NCBI RefSeq assembly: GCF_030296675.1
Contig: NZ_AP027736.1
Coordinates: 1,426,001 to 1,490,000, forward strand
DNA from: Demequina sediminis
GTDB lineage: Bacteria; Actinomycetota; Actinomycetes; Actinomycetales; Demequinaceae
Direction of reading: 5' to 3'
DNA length: 64,000 nt
Part shown: one piece after another, positions 10,252 through 19,505 of the stretch
How the letters are laid out: each line of letters opens with the position of its first letter
Numbering within the stretch: the stretch's first letter is position 1
Translations under genes and position numbers: made by a program
The notes under the pieces: model-generated
Database searches by the model: none
Told to the model about the DNA's origin: nothing
Seen by the model: only the letters and a program-made list of their open reading frames with translations

Positions 10252-10257
10252 GCGGAC

Positions 10258-10276
10258 ACTATACCCCAGGGGGTAT
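10258..10276 (-). promoter_or_regulatory. Rhodanese promoter with CsoR/CstR-type operator
   Basis: The minus-strand -10 is TATAGT (10258-10263), exactly 6 nt before the ATG. Overlapping it is the perfect palindrome ATACCCC-AG-GGGGTAT (10261-10276), the form bound by CsoR-family repressors including the persulfide sensor CstR. Repression would block RNA polymerase directly. No csoR/cstR gene is in the window. Confidence 0.65.
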
Positions 10277-10299
10277 CGAGCACGAAAGCGCCCGGCCCC

Positions 10300-11661
10300 C
10301 TACGCCACCCGGATGAGCTTCTTGTTGACGAACTCGTCGGCGGCGAGCAGCCCCATCTCGCGCGAGGTGCCGGACCGCTTCACGCCGCCGAACGGCAGCT
10401 CCGGGCTGTCCGCGAGCACGCAGTTGACGTAGACCATGCCCGCCTCGATCGCGTCCGCGACGCGCTGGGCCTGCTCGGGGTCGGTCGTGTAGACGTACGA
10501 GCCCAGTCCGTAGGTCGTGTCGTTCGCGAGGGCCACCGCCTCCTCCTCGCTCGCGACGCGGTAGACCGCCGCGGCGGGACCGAACAGCTCCTCGCGGTAC
10601 ACGTCCATGTCGGAGGTGACGTCCGCGAGCACCGTGGGCGAGTAGTACGCGCCGTCGCGCGTGCCGCCCGCGACCAGCGTCGCGCCCTGCTCGACCGCGC
10701 GATCGACCTGCGCCTCGAGGCGCTCGGCAGCGGCGAGCGACGACAGCGGCCCCAGGACGGTGTCCTCGGCGAAGGGGTCGCCCATGGTGCACGCCGTCAT
10801 GGCCGCGGTGAACTTCTCGAGGAACTCGTCGTAGAGCGAGTCGATCACGATGAACCGCTTGGGCGCATTGCAGGACTGGCCGTTGTTGTCCATGCGCGCC
10901 TCGACGGCGCCCTCCACGACCGCGTCGAGGTCGTCGGTCGACAGCACGATGAACGGGTCCGAGCCGCCCAGCTCGAGCGCGACCTTCTTGAGGTGCTGTC
11001 CGGCGAGGGCAGCCACGGCGGATCCTGCACGCTCGGAGCCGGTCACGGACACGCCCGCGATGCGGCGGTCGGCGATCATGGTCGCCGCCTGCTCATTCGA
11101 CGCGTACACGTTGACGTAGGCGCCCTCGGGGAAGCCGGCGTCGCGGTACATCGCGGCGATTGCAGCGGCCGACTCGGGGCACTGCGGCGCGTGCTTGAGG
11201 ATGATCGTGTTGCCCACCACGAGGTTCGGCGCGGCGAAGCGCGCCACCTGGTAGTAGGGGAAGTTCCACGGCATGATGCCCAGCAGCGCCCCCAGCGGAG
11301 AACGGCGGATCACGGCGGTGCCCTCGCCCAGGATCTCGAGCGGGGTGTCCGCCGTGATCGCGTCCGCGTTGTCCGCGTAGTACTCGGTGATGTCGGCGGC
11401 GAAGTCGACCTCGCCCAGCGCGGCCTCGAGCGGCTTGCCCATTTCGCGCACCACGATCGCGGCGAGCTCCTCGCGGCGCTCACGGTGGAGCTCGGCCACG
11501 CGGCGCACGAGCGCGGCGCGCTCGTCGACCGTCGACGTGCGGGACCAGCCCCTGAACGCGCCGTCCGCCGCCGCGAGCGCGGACTCGACGTCCGCCTCGG
11601 TCATCGTCGGGTATTCGGCCAGGCGCTCGCCGGTCGCGGGGTTCACCACTGCGTAGGTCAT
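10300..11661 (-). CDS. NAD(P)-dependent succinate-semialdehyde dehydrogenase-type aldehyde dehydrogenase
   Basis: A 453-residue class 3-type ALDH. The cofactor region reads GIMPWNFPYYQVARFAAPNL, the general base Glu is in LELGGSDPF, and the catalytic Cys is in NNGQSCNAPKRF. This compact form, with GQSCNAPKR rather than GQACTAANR, is typical of the second, shorter SSADH type in actinobacteria. It probably oxidises succinic semialdehyde from GABA to succinate, or a related semialdehyde. The ATG at 11661 has an AGGAG SD upstream. It is the last gene of a minus-strand run gabT-gabD-ALDH and lies 23 nt downstream of gabD. The substrate is inferred from the neighbours. Confidence 0.88.
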   Translation of the reverse strand: MTYAVVNPATGERLAEYPTMTEADVESALAAADGAFRGWSRTSTVDERAALVRRVAELHRERREELAAIVVREMGKPLEAALGEVDFAADITEYYADNADAITADTPLEILGEGTAVIRRSPLGALLGIMPWNFPYYQVARFAAPNLVVGNTIILKHAPQCPESAAAIAAMYRDAGFPEGAYVNVYASNEQAATMIADRRIAGVSVTGSERAGSAVAALAGQHLKKVALELGGSDPFIVLSTDDLDAVVEGAVEARMDNNGQSCNAPKRFIVIDSLYDEFLEKFTAAMTACTMGDPFAEDTVLGPLSSLAAAERLEAQVDRAVEQGATLVAGGTRDGAYYSPTVLADVTSDMDVYREELFGPAAAVYRVASEEEAVALANDTTYGLGSYVYTTDPEQAQRVADAIEAGMVYVNCVLADSPELPFGGVKRSGTSREMGLLAADEFVNKKLIRVA

Positions 11662-11684
11662 GTCTCTCCTCGGGTGCTCGGCGG

Positions 11685-13148
11685 CTACTCGGCCGGGATC
11701 AGGGTGTACTTGGTGGACAGGTATTCGTGAATGCCCTCGGCGCCGCCCTCGCGGCCCAGGCCCGACTGCTTGACGCCGCCGAACGGAGCGGCGGCATTTG
11801 AGACCACACCGGCGTTGAGGCCCATCATCCCCGTGTCGAGGAGATCGACCATGCGGTGCCCGCGCGCCAGGTCTCGCGTGTAGACGTAGGAGACCAGGCC
11901 AAACTCGGTCGAGTTGGCGAGCTCCACCGCCTGCGCCTCGGTCGCGAACGTCGCGATCGCGAGCACGGGGCCAAAGATCTCCTCGGTGAGGATCTCGCTG
12001 CCTGGCCGGACGCCCGTGACGACGGTCGGCGCGAAGAAGTGTCCCGGGCCGTCGAGGGCCGCGCCGCCGGTCGCGACCGCGGCGCCCCTGGCCACGGCAT
12101 CGTCCACGAGCGAGGCCGACTTCTCGACCGCGGCCGCGTCGATCAGCGGCCCGATCTGCACCCCGTCCTCGGTGCCGCGACCTACCTTCATGACCCCGAC
12201 GCGCGCGGTGACGCGACGCGCGAACTCCTCGGCGACGGACTCGTGCACGATGAACCGGTTGGCCGCGGTGCAGGCCTGGCCGATGTTGCGGAACTTCGCC
12301 GCGAGCGCGCCCTCGACGGCCGCGTCGAGGTCCGCGTCCTCGAACACCACGAACGGCGCGTTGCCGCCGAGCTCCATCGACACCCGCAGCACGCCGTCGG
12401 CGGCCTGCTTGAGGAGCGCGCGGCCCACCTCGGTCGAGCCGGTGAAGGACAGCTTGCGCAGCCGCGGGTCGGCGATGACGGGCGTCGAGACGCCGCGCGA
12501 GTCGGTCGTGGTGACCACGTTGACCACGCCGGCCGGCACGCCCGCCTCCTCGAGGATGCGCGCGAGCAGCAGCGTCGTGAGCGGCGTGAGCGCGGCGGGC
12601 TTGACCACCACGGTGCAGCCGGCCGCGAGCGCGGGCGCGATCTTGCGCGTCGCCATCGCGAGGGGGAAGTTCCACGGCGTGATGAGGTACGACGGCCCCA
12701 CGGGCCGCTGCGACACCACCATCCGGCCGGTGCCCTCGGGATTGAGCCCGTAGCGACCGGTGATGCGCACGGCTTCCTCCGAGAACCACCGCAGGAACTC
12801 CGCGCCATACGCGACCTCACCGCGCGCCTCGGCGAGCGGCTTGCCCATCTCGAGCGTCATGAGCAGCGCGAGGTCCTCCTTGCGCTGCTGCGCCAGGTCA
12901 AACGCGCGGCGCAGGATCTCAGCACGCGCTCGAGGCGCGGTGGCGGCCCACGCGTCCTTCGCCTCGACCGCCGCGTCGAGGGCGCGCATTCCGTCCGCGG
13001 GAGACGCGTCGGCGATCGACAGGAGGGTCGCGCCGGTCGACGGGTCCGTGACGTCGAAGGTCGCGCCGGAGGACGATGCCTGCCACCGGCCCCCGATGAA
13101 CAGACCGGTCGGCAGAGAGTCGAGAAGGGCGCGTTCGGCATCGCTCAT
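11685..13148 (-). CDS. gabD: Succinate-semialdehyde dehydrogenase (NADP+)
   Basis: A 487-residue ALDH of the GabD type: TPWNFPLAMATRKIAPALAA, ELGGNAPFVVFEDAD (general base Glu), NIGQACTAANRF (catalytic Cys) and PFGGVKQSGLGREGG. It converts succinic semialdehyde to succinate, feeding GABA carbon into the TCA cycle. The ATG overlaps the gabT stop by 4 nt (13145-13148). Two copies of the 10-bp interspersed motif lie inside the gene (12096-12105 and 13071-13080). With gabT upstream, the GABA assignment is firm. Confidence 0.93.
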   Translation of the reverse strand: MSDAERALLDSLPTGLFIGGRWQASSSGATFDVTDPSTGATLLSIADASPADGMRALDAAVEAKDAWAATAPRARAEILRRAFDLAQQRKEDLALLMTLEMGKPLAEARGEVAYGAEFLRWFSEEAVRITGRYGLNPEGTGRMVVSQRPVGPSYLITPWNFPLAMATRKIAPALAAGCTVVVKPAALTPLTTLLLARILEEAGVPAGVVNVVTTTDSRGVSTPVIADPRLRKLSFTGSTEVGRALLKQAADGVLRVSMELGGNAPFVVFEDADLDAAVEGALAAKFRNIGQACTAANRFIVHESVAEEFARRVTARVGVMKVGRGTEDGVQIGPLIDAAAVEKSASLVDDAVARGAAVATGGAALDGPGHFFAPTVVTGVRPGSEILTEEIFGPVLAIATFATEAQAVELANSTEFGLVSYVYTRDLARGHRMVDLLDTGMMGLNAGVVSNAAAPFGGVKQSGLGREGGAEGIHEYLSTKYTLIPAE

Positions 13149-14515
13149 GAGTTCACCTCCTGGCGGTTCGCGGCGAGCGCCGCGGCGACCACGTCGAGGC
13201 CCTCGTGAAGGAGAGCATCGCCGATGCTCAGGGGTGGCAGGAAGCGGATGACGTTGCCGTGCGTGCCGCACGTGAGCACGATCACGCCGTTCGCGATCGA
13301 CGCGCGCGCGACCGCCCCGGCGAGGGCCGCGTCCGGGCGCCCCTCCGCGTCGACGAACTCGATCGCCATCATGGCGCCGCGCCCGCGCACCTCGGCGATG
13401 CGGGGATCGCCCGCGCGCATCGCCTCGAGGCGCGACGCGAGCACCTCGCCGATCTCCCGCGCTCGCTCGACCAGGCCGTCGTTCTCGAAGGCCTCGAACG
13501 ACGCGAGCGCGGCGGCGCACGCGATCGGGTTGCCGCCGTACGTGCCGCCCAGCCCGCCCACGTGGGACGCGTCCATGATGTCGGCGCGACCGGTCACCGC
13601 GGCGAGCGGCAGTCCCGCAGCGATCCCCTTGGCGGTGGTGACGAGGTCGGGCTCGACGCCAAACAGCTCCGACGCGAACATCGCGCCCGTGCGGGCGAAG
13701 CCCGTCTGCACCTCGTCCGCGATGAAGACCACGCCGTTGTCGCGACACCACGCGGCGATCGCGGGCAGGAAACCCTCGGCGGGAACGATGAACCCGCCCT
13801 CGCCCTGGATCGGCTCGATGATGACGGCCGCGAGGTTGGCCGCGCCCACCTGCTTCTCGATCACGTCGATCGCGCGTGCAGCGGCGGCCTCTCCGGACAA
13901 CCCATCGCGCAACGGATACGAGGCCGGGGCGCGATACACCTCGGCCGCGAAGGGGCCGAACCCGCTCTTGTAGGGCATGGACTTCGCGGTGAGCGCCATC
14001 GTGAGGTTCGTGCGGCCGTGATACGCGTGGTCGAAGGCCACGACGGCCTGGCGGCCCGTGAACTTGCGCGCGATCTTCACGGCGTTCTCGACGGCCTCCG
14101 CGCCGGAGTTGAAGAGCGCCGACTTCTTCTCGAAGGCGCCGGGGGTGACCCGGTTGAGCGCCTCCGCGACCTCCACGTAGCCCTCGTAGGGCGAGATCAT
14201 GAAGCACGTGTGGGTGAACTGCGCGGCCTGGCGTTGCACGGCCTCGACCACGCGCGGGTGGGCGTTGCCCACCGAGGTCACGGCGATTCCCGAGCCCAGA
14301 TCGATGAGCGAGTTGCCGTCGGCATCGACCACGACTCCCCCGCCGGCGGCGACGGCCGCGATGGGAACCGTGTGCCCCACGCCCGCGGCCACGGCGGCGG
14401 CCTTGCGCGCGAGCAGGTCGCGCGACCGCGGTCCAGGGATCGCGGTGACGAGCCGGCGCTCCTGCGCCAGGCCCGGGCCTCCCAGCGGGATGGCCTGAGT
14501 CTCGACGGCGCTCAT
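13145..14515 (-). CDS. gabT: 4-aminobutyrate aminotransferase
   Basis: A 456-residue fold-type I PLP enzyme. Key features: FNSGAEAVENAVKIARKFTG, the FDHAYHGRTNLTMALT block, IIEPIQGEGGFIVP, the PLP-ring Asp in VFIADEVQTGFARTG, and the Schiff-base Lys in LVTTAKGIAAGLP. It transfers the GABA amino group to 2-oxoglutarate, giving succinic semialdehyde for GabD. The start (ATG, 14515) overlaps the stop of the upstream aminotransferase by 4 nt and the stop overlaps gabD by 4 nt, so the three genes are coupled. Confidence 0.93.
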   Translation of the reverse strand: MSAVETQAIPLGGPGLAQERRLVTAIPGPRSRDLLARKAAAVAAGVGHTVPIAAVAAGGGVVVDADGNSLIDLGSGIAVTSVGNAHPRVVEAVQRQAAQFTHTCFMISPYEGYVEVAEALNRVTPGAFEKKSALFNSGAEAVENAVKIARKFTGRQAVVAFDHAYHGRTNLTMALTAKSMPYKSGFGPFAAEVYRAPASYPLRDGLSGEAAAARAIDVIEKQVGAANLAAVIIEPIQGEGGFIVPAEGFLPAIAAWCRDNGVVFIADEVQTGFARTGAMFASELFGVEPDLVTTAKGIAAGLPLAAVTGRADIMDASHVGGLGGTYGGNPIACAAALASFEAFENDGLVERAREIGEVLASRLEAMRAGDPRIAEVRGRGAMMAIEFVDAEGRPDAALAGAVARASIANGVIVLTCGTHGNVIRFLPPLSIGDALLHEGLDVVAAALAANRQEVNS

Positions 14516-15882
14516 GACTGCGAGCCTAGGGCGAGTCCGTCGGTGACTTCTAGGGCGGCGTCGATGACGTCGAGCCCGCGGCGCAGCTCGTCCTCCGTGA
14601 TGACGAGCGGTGGCGCGAGGTGTGTGCGGTTGAAGTGCAGGAACGGCCACACCCCCGCCTTCTTGCACGCCGAGGCAAACGCGGCCATGGGGGCGGCGTC
14701 CGCCCCGGACGCGTTGAAGGGCACCAGCGGCTCGCGCGTCTCGCGGTCCCTCACCAACTCGACGGCCCAGAACAACCCCGCGCCGCGCACGTCACCCACC
14801 GAGGGGTGCGTCTCGAGCCAGCGCGTCACGGTCGGTTCGACCACGCGCGTCCCGAGGTCGCGCACGCGCTCGAGGATTCCGTCCCGCGCGAAGACCTCGA
14901 AGGTCGCGACACCCGCGGCGCACGCGAGCGGATGGCCGGAGTACGTGAGCCCGCCGGGGAAGGCACGCTGATCGAAGGCGCGCGCGATGTCTCCCGAGAT
15001 CACCACGCCACCCAGCGGCACATAGCCCGAGTTGACCCCCTTGGCGAACGTGATGAGGTCGGGCACGACGCCGTGCGCCTGGAAAGCGAACCACTCGCCC
15101 ACGCGCCCGAATCCCACCATGACCTCGTCCGCAATGAGCACGATCCCGTGGCGGTCGCACAGCGCGCGCACGCCCTGCAGATACCCGGGCGGCGGCACCA
15201 GCACGCCGTTGGTGCCCACGATGGTCTCGAGGACGATCGCCGCGATGGTCGACGCGCCCTCGAGCATGATCACCTGCTCGAGGTGCGCGAGAGCGCGCTC
15301 GGCCTCCTCCTCGGGGGTGGTCGCGCCCCACGCGGAGCGGTAGAGGTAGGGACCGAAGAAGTGGACGATGCCCGGGTCGGCGGGCTCGTTGGGCCACCGC
15401 CGGGGGTCTCCCGTGAGCGCGATCGCGGTCGAGGTGTTGCCGTGATAGCTGCGGTACATCGCGAGCACCTTGCGCCTGCCGGTCGAGAGGCGTGCCATGC
15501 GCACGGCGTTCTCGTTGGCGTCGGCGCCGCCGTTGGTGAAGAACACCTTCTCGAACGGCTCTCCAGCGACCTCGACGATCCGCCGCGCGAGCTCCCCGCG
15601 GACGTCGTTCGCGAACGAGGGCTGCACGGTCGCGAGGCGGCGCGCCTGGCGCTCGATCGCCGCGACCAGGTCGGGATGCTGGTGACCCAGGTTGAGGTTC
15701 ACCAGCTGAGACGAGAAGTCGAGGTAGCGGTTGCCCTCGTAGTCCCAGAACTCGGATCCCGCGCCGCCCTCGACGGGCAGCGGGTCGATCGTCGCCTGGG
15801 CGCTCCACGAGTGAAACACGTGACCGCGGTCGTCGGCGCGCACGCGCGCCTCCTGCCCGGTCATCGCCTGCTGCGCTGTCAT
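14512..15882 (-). CDS. Class III omega-aminotransferase (beta-alanine/taurine:pyruvate type)
   Basis: A 456-residue PLP aminotransferase, separate in type from GabT. It has HSWSAQATIDPLPVEGGAGS at the start, VFFTNGGADANENAVRMAR, MYRSYHGNTSTAIALTGDP, IADEVMVGFGRVGEWFAF and the PLP Lys in LITFAKGVNSGYVPLGG. This matches omega-amino acid:pyruvate and taurine:pyruvate-like enzymes. With the methylmalonate/malonate-semialdehyde dehydrogenase just upstream, beta-alanine to malonate semialdehyde is a likely reaction; taurine or another amine is possible. The SD AAGGAG precedes the ATG. It lies 39 nt after mmsA and overlaps gabT by 4 nt. Confidence 0.85.
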   Translation of the reverse strand: MTAQQAMTGQEARVRADDRGHVFHSWSAQATIDPLPVEGGAGSEFWDYEGNRYLDFSSQLVNLNLGHQHPDLVAAIERQARRLATVQPSFANDVRGELARRIVEVAGEPFEKVFFTNGGADANENAVRMARLSTGRRKVLAMYRSYHGNTSTAIALTGDPRRWPNEPADPGIVHFFGPYLYRSAWGATTPEEEAERALAHLEQVIMLEGASTIAAIVLETIVGTNGVLVPPPGYLQGVRALCDRHGIVLIADEVMVGFGRVGEWFAFQAHGVVPDLITFAKGVNSGYVPLGGVVISGDIARAFDQRAFPGGLTYSGHPLACAAGVATFEVFARDGILERVRDLGTRVVEPTVTRWLETHPSVGDVRGAGLFWAVELVRDRETREPLVPFNASGADAAPMAAFASACKKAGVWPFLHFNRTHLAPPLVITEDELRRGLDVIDAALEVTDGLALGSQS

Positions 15883-15921
15883 GGCGCTCCTTGATGAGTG
15901 GTGCTCGGTGGTGGCGGGAAC

Positions 15922-17409
15922 TCAGTGGTTGCTGGGGAAGCCCAGGTCGATCTGCGACTCGCTGGGCTGGGGCCACCGCGTGGTGACCACCTTGCTGCGC
16001 GTATAGAAGTGGATCGACTCGGGACCGTAGATGTGCGAGTCGCCGAACAGCGACTGCTTCCAGCCGCCGAACGAGTACGCCCCGATCGGCACGGGCAGCG
16101 GCACGTTGATGCCCACCATGCCCACCTGGATGTCGAGCTCGAAGCGGCGCGCGGTGCCGCCGTCGCGGGTGAAGAGCGCCGTGCCGTTGGCGAACGGGTT
16201 CGCGTTGACCAGCTCGACGGCCTCCTCGTAGGACGCCGCGCGCACGACGGACAGCACGGGGCCGAAGATCTCGTCGTCGTAGACCCGCATGCCCGGGCGG
16301 ACGTGGTCCACGAGCGACGTGCCCACGAAGAAGCCATCACCCGCGAACTCCGCGAGCGTGCCGTCGACCACCACGGTCGCGCCCTCGGCGGCCGCGCCGG
16401 CGACGTAGCCGGCGACGCGGTCGCGGTGCTCGCGCGTGATGAGCGGGCCCATCTCGGACGCGGGGTCAGTGCCGGGGCCGATGCGCAGGCGCGCCATGCG
16501 CTCGGCGACCTTGGCGACCAGGGCATCGGCCGTCGTGTCTCCCACCGCGACCAACACGGAGATCGCCATGCACCGCTCTCCGGCCGAGCCATACGCGGCC
16601 GACACGGCGGCGTCTGCCGCCCCGTCGAGGTCGGCATCGGGCATCACGATCATGTGGTTCTTCGCACCGCCGAGCGCCTGAACGCGCTTGCCGTGACCGG
16701 CCGCGCGCTCGTAGATCGACCGCGCGATGGGCGTCGACCCCACGAAGCTCACGGCCCCCACGGCGGGAGAGTCGAGGATCGCGTCGACGGCCTCCTTGTC
16801 GCCGTGAACGACGTTGAGGACGCCGGGCGGCAGTCCCGCCTCCTCCCACAGCCTGGCGAGCAGGACCGATGCGCTCGGGTCCTTCTCCGACGGCTTGAGG
16901 ATCACGGCGTTGCCCGCCGCGAGCGCCGAGGCACTCATCCACAGCGGGACCATGACGGGGAAGTTGAACGGGGTAATCGCGCCCACGACGCCGACCGGCT
17001 GCTTGAGCGTGTGAACGTCGACGCCGCCCGCGACCTGGGTCGAGTGCTCTCCCTTGAGGAGGTGCACCAGCCCGGCCGCGAACTCGACGTTCTCGATGCC
17101 GCGGCTGATCTCACCCTTGGCGTCCGCGAGCACCTTGCCGTGCTCGCGCGTGATGACCGCGGCGATCTGGTCCTGACGCTCGATGAGCAGTTGACGCATG
17201 CGGAAGAACACGTCGGCGCGTCGCACCAGGCCCATCGCGGCCCACGTGCGCTGCGCCTCGACGGCCACCGCGATCGCCGCGTCAACCTCGGCGGTCGACG
17301 CGAAGGCCACCTGCGCGACCTGGGCACCCGTGGCCGGGTCGAACACGGGTCCCGTGCGCTCTGCCGCGCCGGCCTCGGTTCCACCGATGTGGTGACGGAT
17401 GACGTCCAC
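15922..17409 (-). CDS. mmsA: CoA-acylating methylmalonate/malonate-semialdehyde dehydrogenase
   Basis: A 495-residue ALDH with the hallmarks of the MmsA/IolA group: catalytic Cys in AYGSAGERCMAISV, LGGAKNHMIVMPDADLD in place of the usual ELGG, and the C-terminal SFGGWKQSLFGDSHIYG. These enzymes make acetyl-CoA from malonate semialdehyde, or propionyl-CoA from methylmalonate semialdehyde, using CoA. Placed before an omega-aminotransferase, it probably finishes beta-alanine breakdown. It is the first gene of the minus-strand run and is divergent from the PucR-type regulator across an 86-bp gap. Confidence 0.92.
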   Translation of the reverse strand: MDVIRHHIGGTEAGAAERTGPVFDPATGAQVAQVAFASTAEVDAAIAVAVEAQRTWAAMGLVRRADVFFRMRQLLIERQDQIAAVITREHGKVLADAKGEISRGIENVEFAAGLVHLLKGEHSTQVAGGVDVHTLKQPVGVVGAITPFNFPVMVPLWMSASALAAGNAVILKPSEKDPSASVLLARLWEEAGLPPGVLNVVHGDKEAVDAILDSPAVGAVSFVGSTPIARSIYERAAGHGKRVQALGGAKNHMIVMPDADLDGAADAAVSAAYGSAGERCMAISVLVAVGDTTADALVAKVAERMARLRIGPGTDPASEMGPLITREHRDRVAGYVAGAAAEGATVVVDGTLAEFAGDGFFVGTSLVDHVRPGMRVYDDEIFGPVLSVVRAASYEEAVELVNANPFANGTALFTRDGGTARRFELDIQVGMVGINVPLPVPIGAYSFGGWKQSLFGDSHIYGPESIHFYTRSKVVTTRWPQPSESQIDLGFPSNH

Positions 17410-17458
17410 TGGTCTCCCTCCATGCGCGGCTCGGACACTCTGAGTGACGCGCCATCAC

Positions 17459-17489
17459 TTGCTCGTGAGCCAAGATTCACACATAGGAT
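17459..17489 (+). promoter_or_regulatory. Promoter of the PucR-type regulator, leaderless
   Basis: TAGGAT (17484-17489) lies exactly 6 nt before the ATG at 17496, so the mRNA should begin at the start codon. TTGCTC (17459-17464) is a possible -35 with a long 19-nt spacer. The 86-bp gap must also hold the divergent mmsA promoter. Confidence 0.5.
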
Positions 17490-17495
17490 GCACAG

Positions 17496-19109
17496 ATGGA
17501 GATCGCCGAACGTCGCGATATCGACACCCGCCGAACGAATCGTCCGAAGCGCTCGGCGCTGGCGGCGCTGCCCACCGTGGGCGAGCTTCTCGAGGACGAT
17601 GCCTTCCGGGCCGGTGTGCCCGAGGTGGTGGTCGGAGGCGCCGCCCTCGAGGCCCCCGTGAGGTGGGTGCACACCTCCGAACGGGGCGACATCGCGCGCA
17701 TGCTCGAGGGCCGCGAGCTGTTGCTGTCGATGGGCACCGCGTGGCCCGACACGGACGCCGAGCTGCGCCGCTTCATCGAAAGCCTGGTCGAGGCCGGCGT
17801 CTCCGCGCTGGTGCTCGAGCTCGGCACGCGCTACTCCGAGACCCCGCCGGTCGTGCGCGACGCGGCGCAGCGCGCGGGGCTCGCGTTGATCGTCCTTCAC
17901 CGCGAGGTGAGGTTCATCGCGCTCACCGAGGCGGGCCACAGCCGCATCATCGCGGGCCAGATGGCGGCCCTCAAGGCGCGCGACGAGGTCCGAGAGCTGT
18001 TCACGAGCCTCACGCTGCGCGGCGCCCCGGCGGACCACGTGGTGCGCGAGCTCGCGCGCACGCTCGGCTCGCCCGTGGTGCTCGAGAGCCTCGCGCACGA
18101 GGCCCTCATCTCGGAGGTGCCGTCCGGCTCCGAGGCCGCGGTGCTCGCCGATTGGGAACGCCGCTCGCGCGCCGCACACCGCGAGGCGTCCGATGAGGAC
18201 GGCTGGCTCGTGGTTCCCGTCGACGCGCGCGGCAAGCGGTGGGGATCGCTCGTCGCGCTGCCCGGACCGCCGCATGCCGCGGGGCGACGCAACGTGCTCA
18301 TCCAGGGAGCGATCGCTCTCGCGCTCGGGCGCCTGGCCGACGGCGGCGCGGACGAGTGGGCAACCCTCGCGCGCCGTCACCTCCTCGATCCGCTCCTCGC
18401 CGGCCGCTTCGCGACCTCCGAGGCGGTCACCGCACGCCTCGAGGCCGCCGGGGTGCCCGTCGCCGGACGCCTCCTGTACGGCCTCGCGCTGCGCGGGGCC
18501 GCGCACTCGGCGACCGCGGTCGAGGCCTGGGCGCTCACCCTCGGCGGGCGCGCCCGCGCGCTCGCCCTGCCCGACCGGACCGGCGGGCCGCTGACGGTCG
18601 TGCTGCTGTCGCAGCCCGCGCATCGTCCCCTCGACGACTCCTCGCTGGCCGCGCTGCTGCGCACGCTTGGGGAGGGAAGCCGCGTGTCCGCGACCGTGGG
18701 CCGCGCGGCCTCGGGAGTCGACGCCGCGGTGCTGTCGCTGCACGAGGCGATCGACAACGCGGCCGAGGCCCCCACGGGCGCCGTGCTGTGGGTCGAGCGG
18801 CGTCCCCTCGCGCGGCTGCTGTCGAGCCTGCGCGACGATCACCGGCTGATCGACCACGGCGAGCGCATGCTCGCGCCGATCATCGAGCACGATCAGCGCG
18901 TGGGCGGCGACCTCCAGCGGGTGCTGCGCGCGGCGCTCGCGCACCCGGGCAACAGGACCGCCGCCGCGCGGGCGGCTCACCTCTCGCGATCGGTGTTCTA
19001 CCAGCGCCTCGAGCTCATCTCGACGCTGCTCGACGTGGACCTGGAGGACGGGGAGACGCAGACCGCGCTGCACATCGCGCTGTTGTCGCGGCCGGGCACG
19101 CGCGGGTAG
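17496..19109 (+). CDS. PucR-type transcriptional regulator (GabR-like) of the GABA/amine genes
   Basis: A 537-residue PucR-family regulator. An N-terminal purine-catabolism regulatory domain (about 25-150; PTVGELLEDDAFRAGVPEVV) is followed by a GGDEF-like/central region and a C-terminal helix-turn-helix (AALAHPGNRTAAARAAHLSR, VFYQRLELISTLL near 480-520), the usual PucR HTH. In Corynebacterium glutamicum the gabTDP operon is activated by a PucR-type protein, GabR, so control of the adjacent minus-strand catabolic operon is a good inference. A copy of the GGACGATGCC motif lies at 17594-17603. The leaderless start is supported by the -10 spacing. Confidence 0.88.
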   Translation: MEIAERRDIDTRRTNRPKRSALAALPTVGELLEDDAFRAGVPEVVVGGAALEAPVRWVHTSERGDIARMLEGRELLLSMGTAWPDTDAELRRFIESLVEAGVSALVLELGTRYSETPPVVRDAAQRAGLALIVLHREVRFIALTEAGHSRIIAGQMAALKARDEVRELFTSLTLRGAPADHVVRELARTLGSPVVLESLAHEALISEVPSGSEAAVLADWERRSRAAHREASDEDGWLVVPVDARGKRWGSLVALPGPPHAAGRRNVLIQGAIALALGRLADGGADEWATLARRHLLDPLLAGRFATSEAVTARLEAAGVPVAGRLLYGLALRGAAHSATAVEAWALTLGGRARALALPDRTGGPLTVVLLSQPAHRPLDDSSLAALLRTLGEGSRVSATVGRAASGVDAAVLSLHEAIDNAAEAPTGAVLWVERRPLARLLSSLRDDHRLIDHGERMLAPIIEHDQRVGGDLQRVLRAALAHPGNRTAAARAAHLSRSVFYQRLELISTLLDVDLEDGETQTALHIALLSRPGTRG

Positions 19110-19115
19110 GCGACT

Positions 19116-19151
19116 CGCCGCGGGCCGTCAGCGCGCCGCGGGCCGTCAGCG
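19116..19151. repeat. Exact 18-bp tandem duplication between convergent genes
   Basis: The unit CGCCGCGGGCCGTCAGCG is repeated twice without change in the gap between the PucR gene and the cupin gene. The second copy contains the cupin stop codon (19146-19148). Confidence 0.8.
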
Positions 19152-19505
19152 CGCGAGGTAGACCTTGCGCAGGGTCTCGGTCACGGTCCACGTGGTGGCC
19201 ATGCCCGCGCCGAGCCGCACGAGCGAGCCGGGGCCCACCTCGAGCGACACGGGCCCGCCTGCGGCTGCCGCGATGTCGATGCGCGCGCGGCCCGACAGCA
19301 CCACGAAGGCCTCGTCCACCTCAATGTCCGTCGCGACCCCCGGCGTCATCACCCACACGCCGAGCTCGGCGTCCCCTAGTTCGCCCAGCGCCACGTCGCC
19401 CGTGGCCGGCGTCCCGTCGACCACCTGAGCGGCCGGGAGGGGTGCGGTGGCCACGTCGATCGCGGCGGCATCCACGGCGGTGCCCGGGCGCAGCATCTCT
19501 GTCAC
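19146..19505 (-). CDS. Cupin-domain protein
   Basis: A 119-residue single-domain cupin (EutQ/DUF861-like). Beta-barrel strands are suggested by LGVWVMTPGVATDIEVDEAF, VVLSGRARIDI and LEVGPGSLVRLGAGMATTW, ending VTETLRKVYLAR. It starts with GTG at 19505, overlapping the stop of the FAD oxidoreductase by 4 nt, so the two are coupled. Small cupins are often beside amine-oxidising FAD enzymes, possibly binding a metal or a substrate; the exact role is unknown. It converges with the PucR gene. Confidence 0.8.
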   Translation of the reverse strand: MTEMLRPGTAVDAAAIDVATAPLPAAQVVDGTPATGDVALGELGDAELGVWVMTPGVATDIEVDEAFVVLSGRARIDIAAAAGGPVSLEVGPGSLVRLGAGMATTWTVTETLRKVYLAR

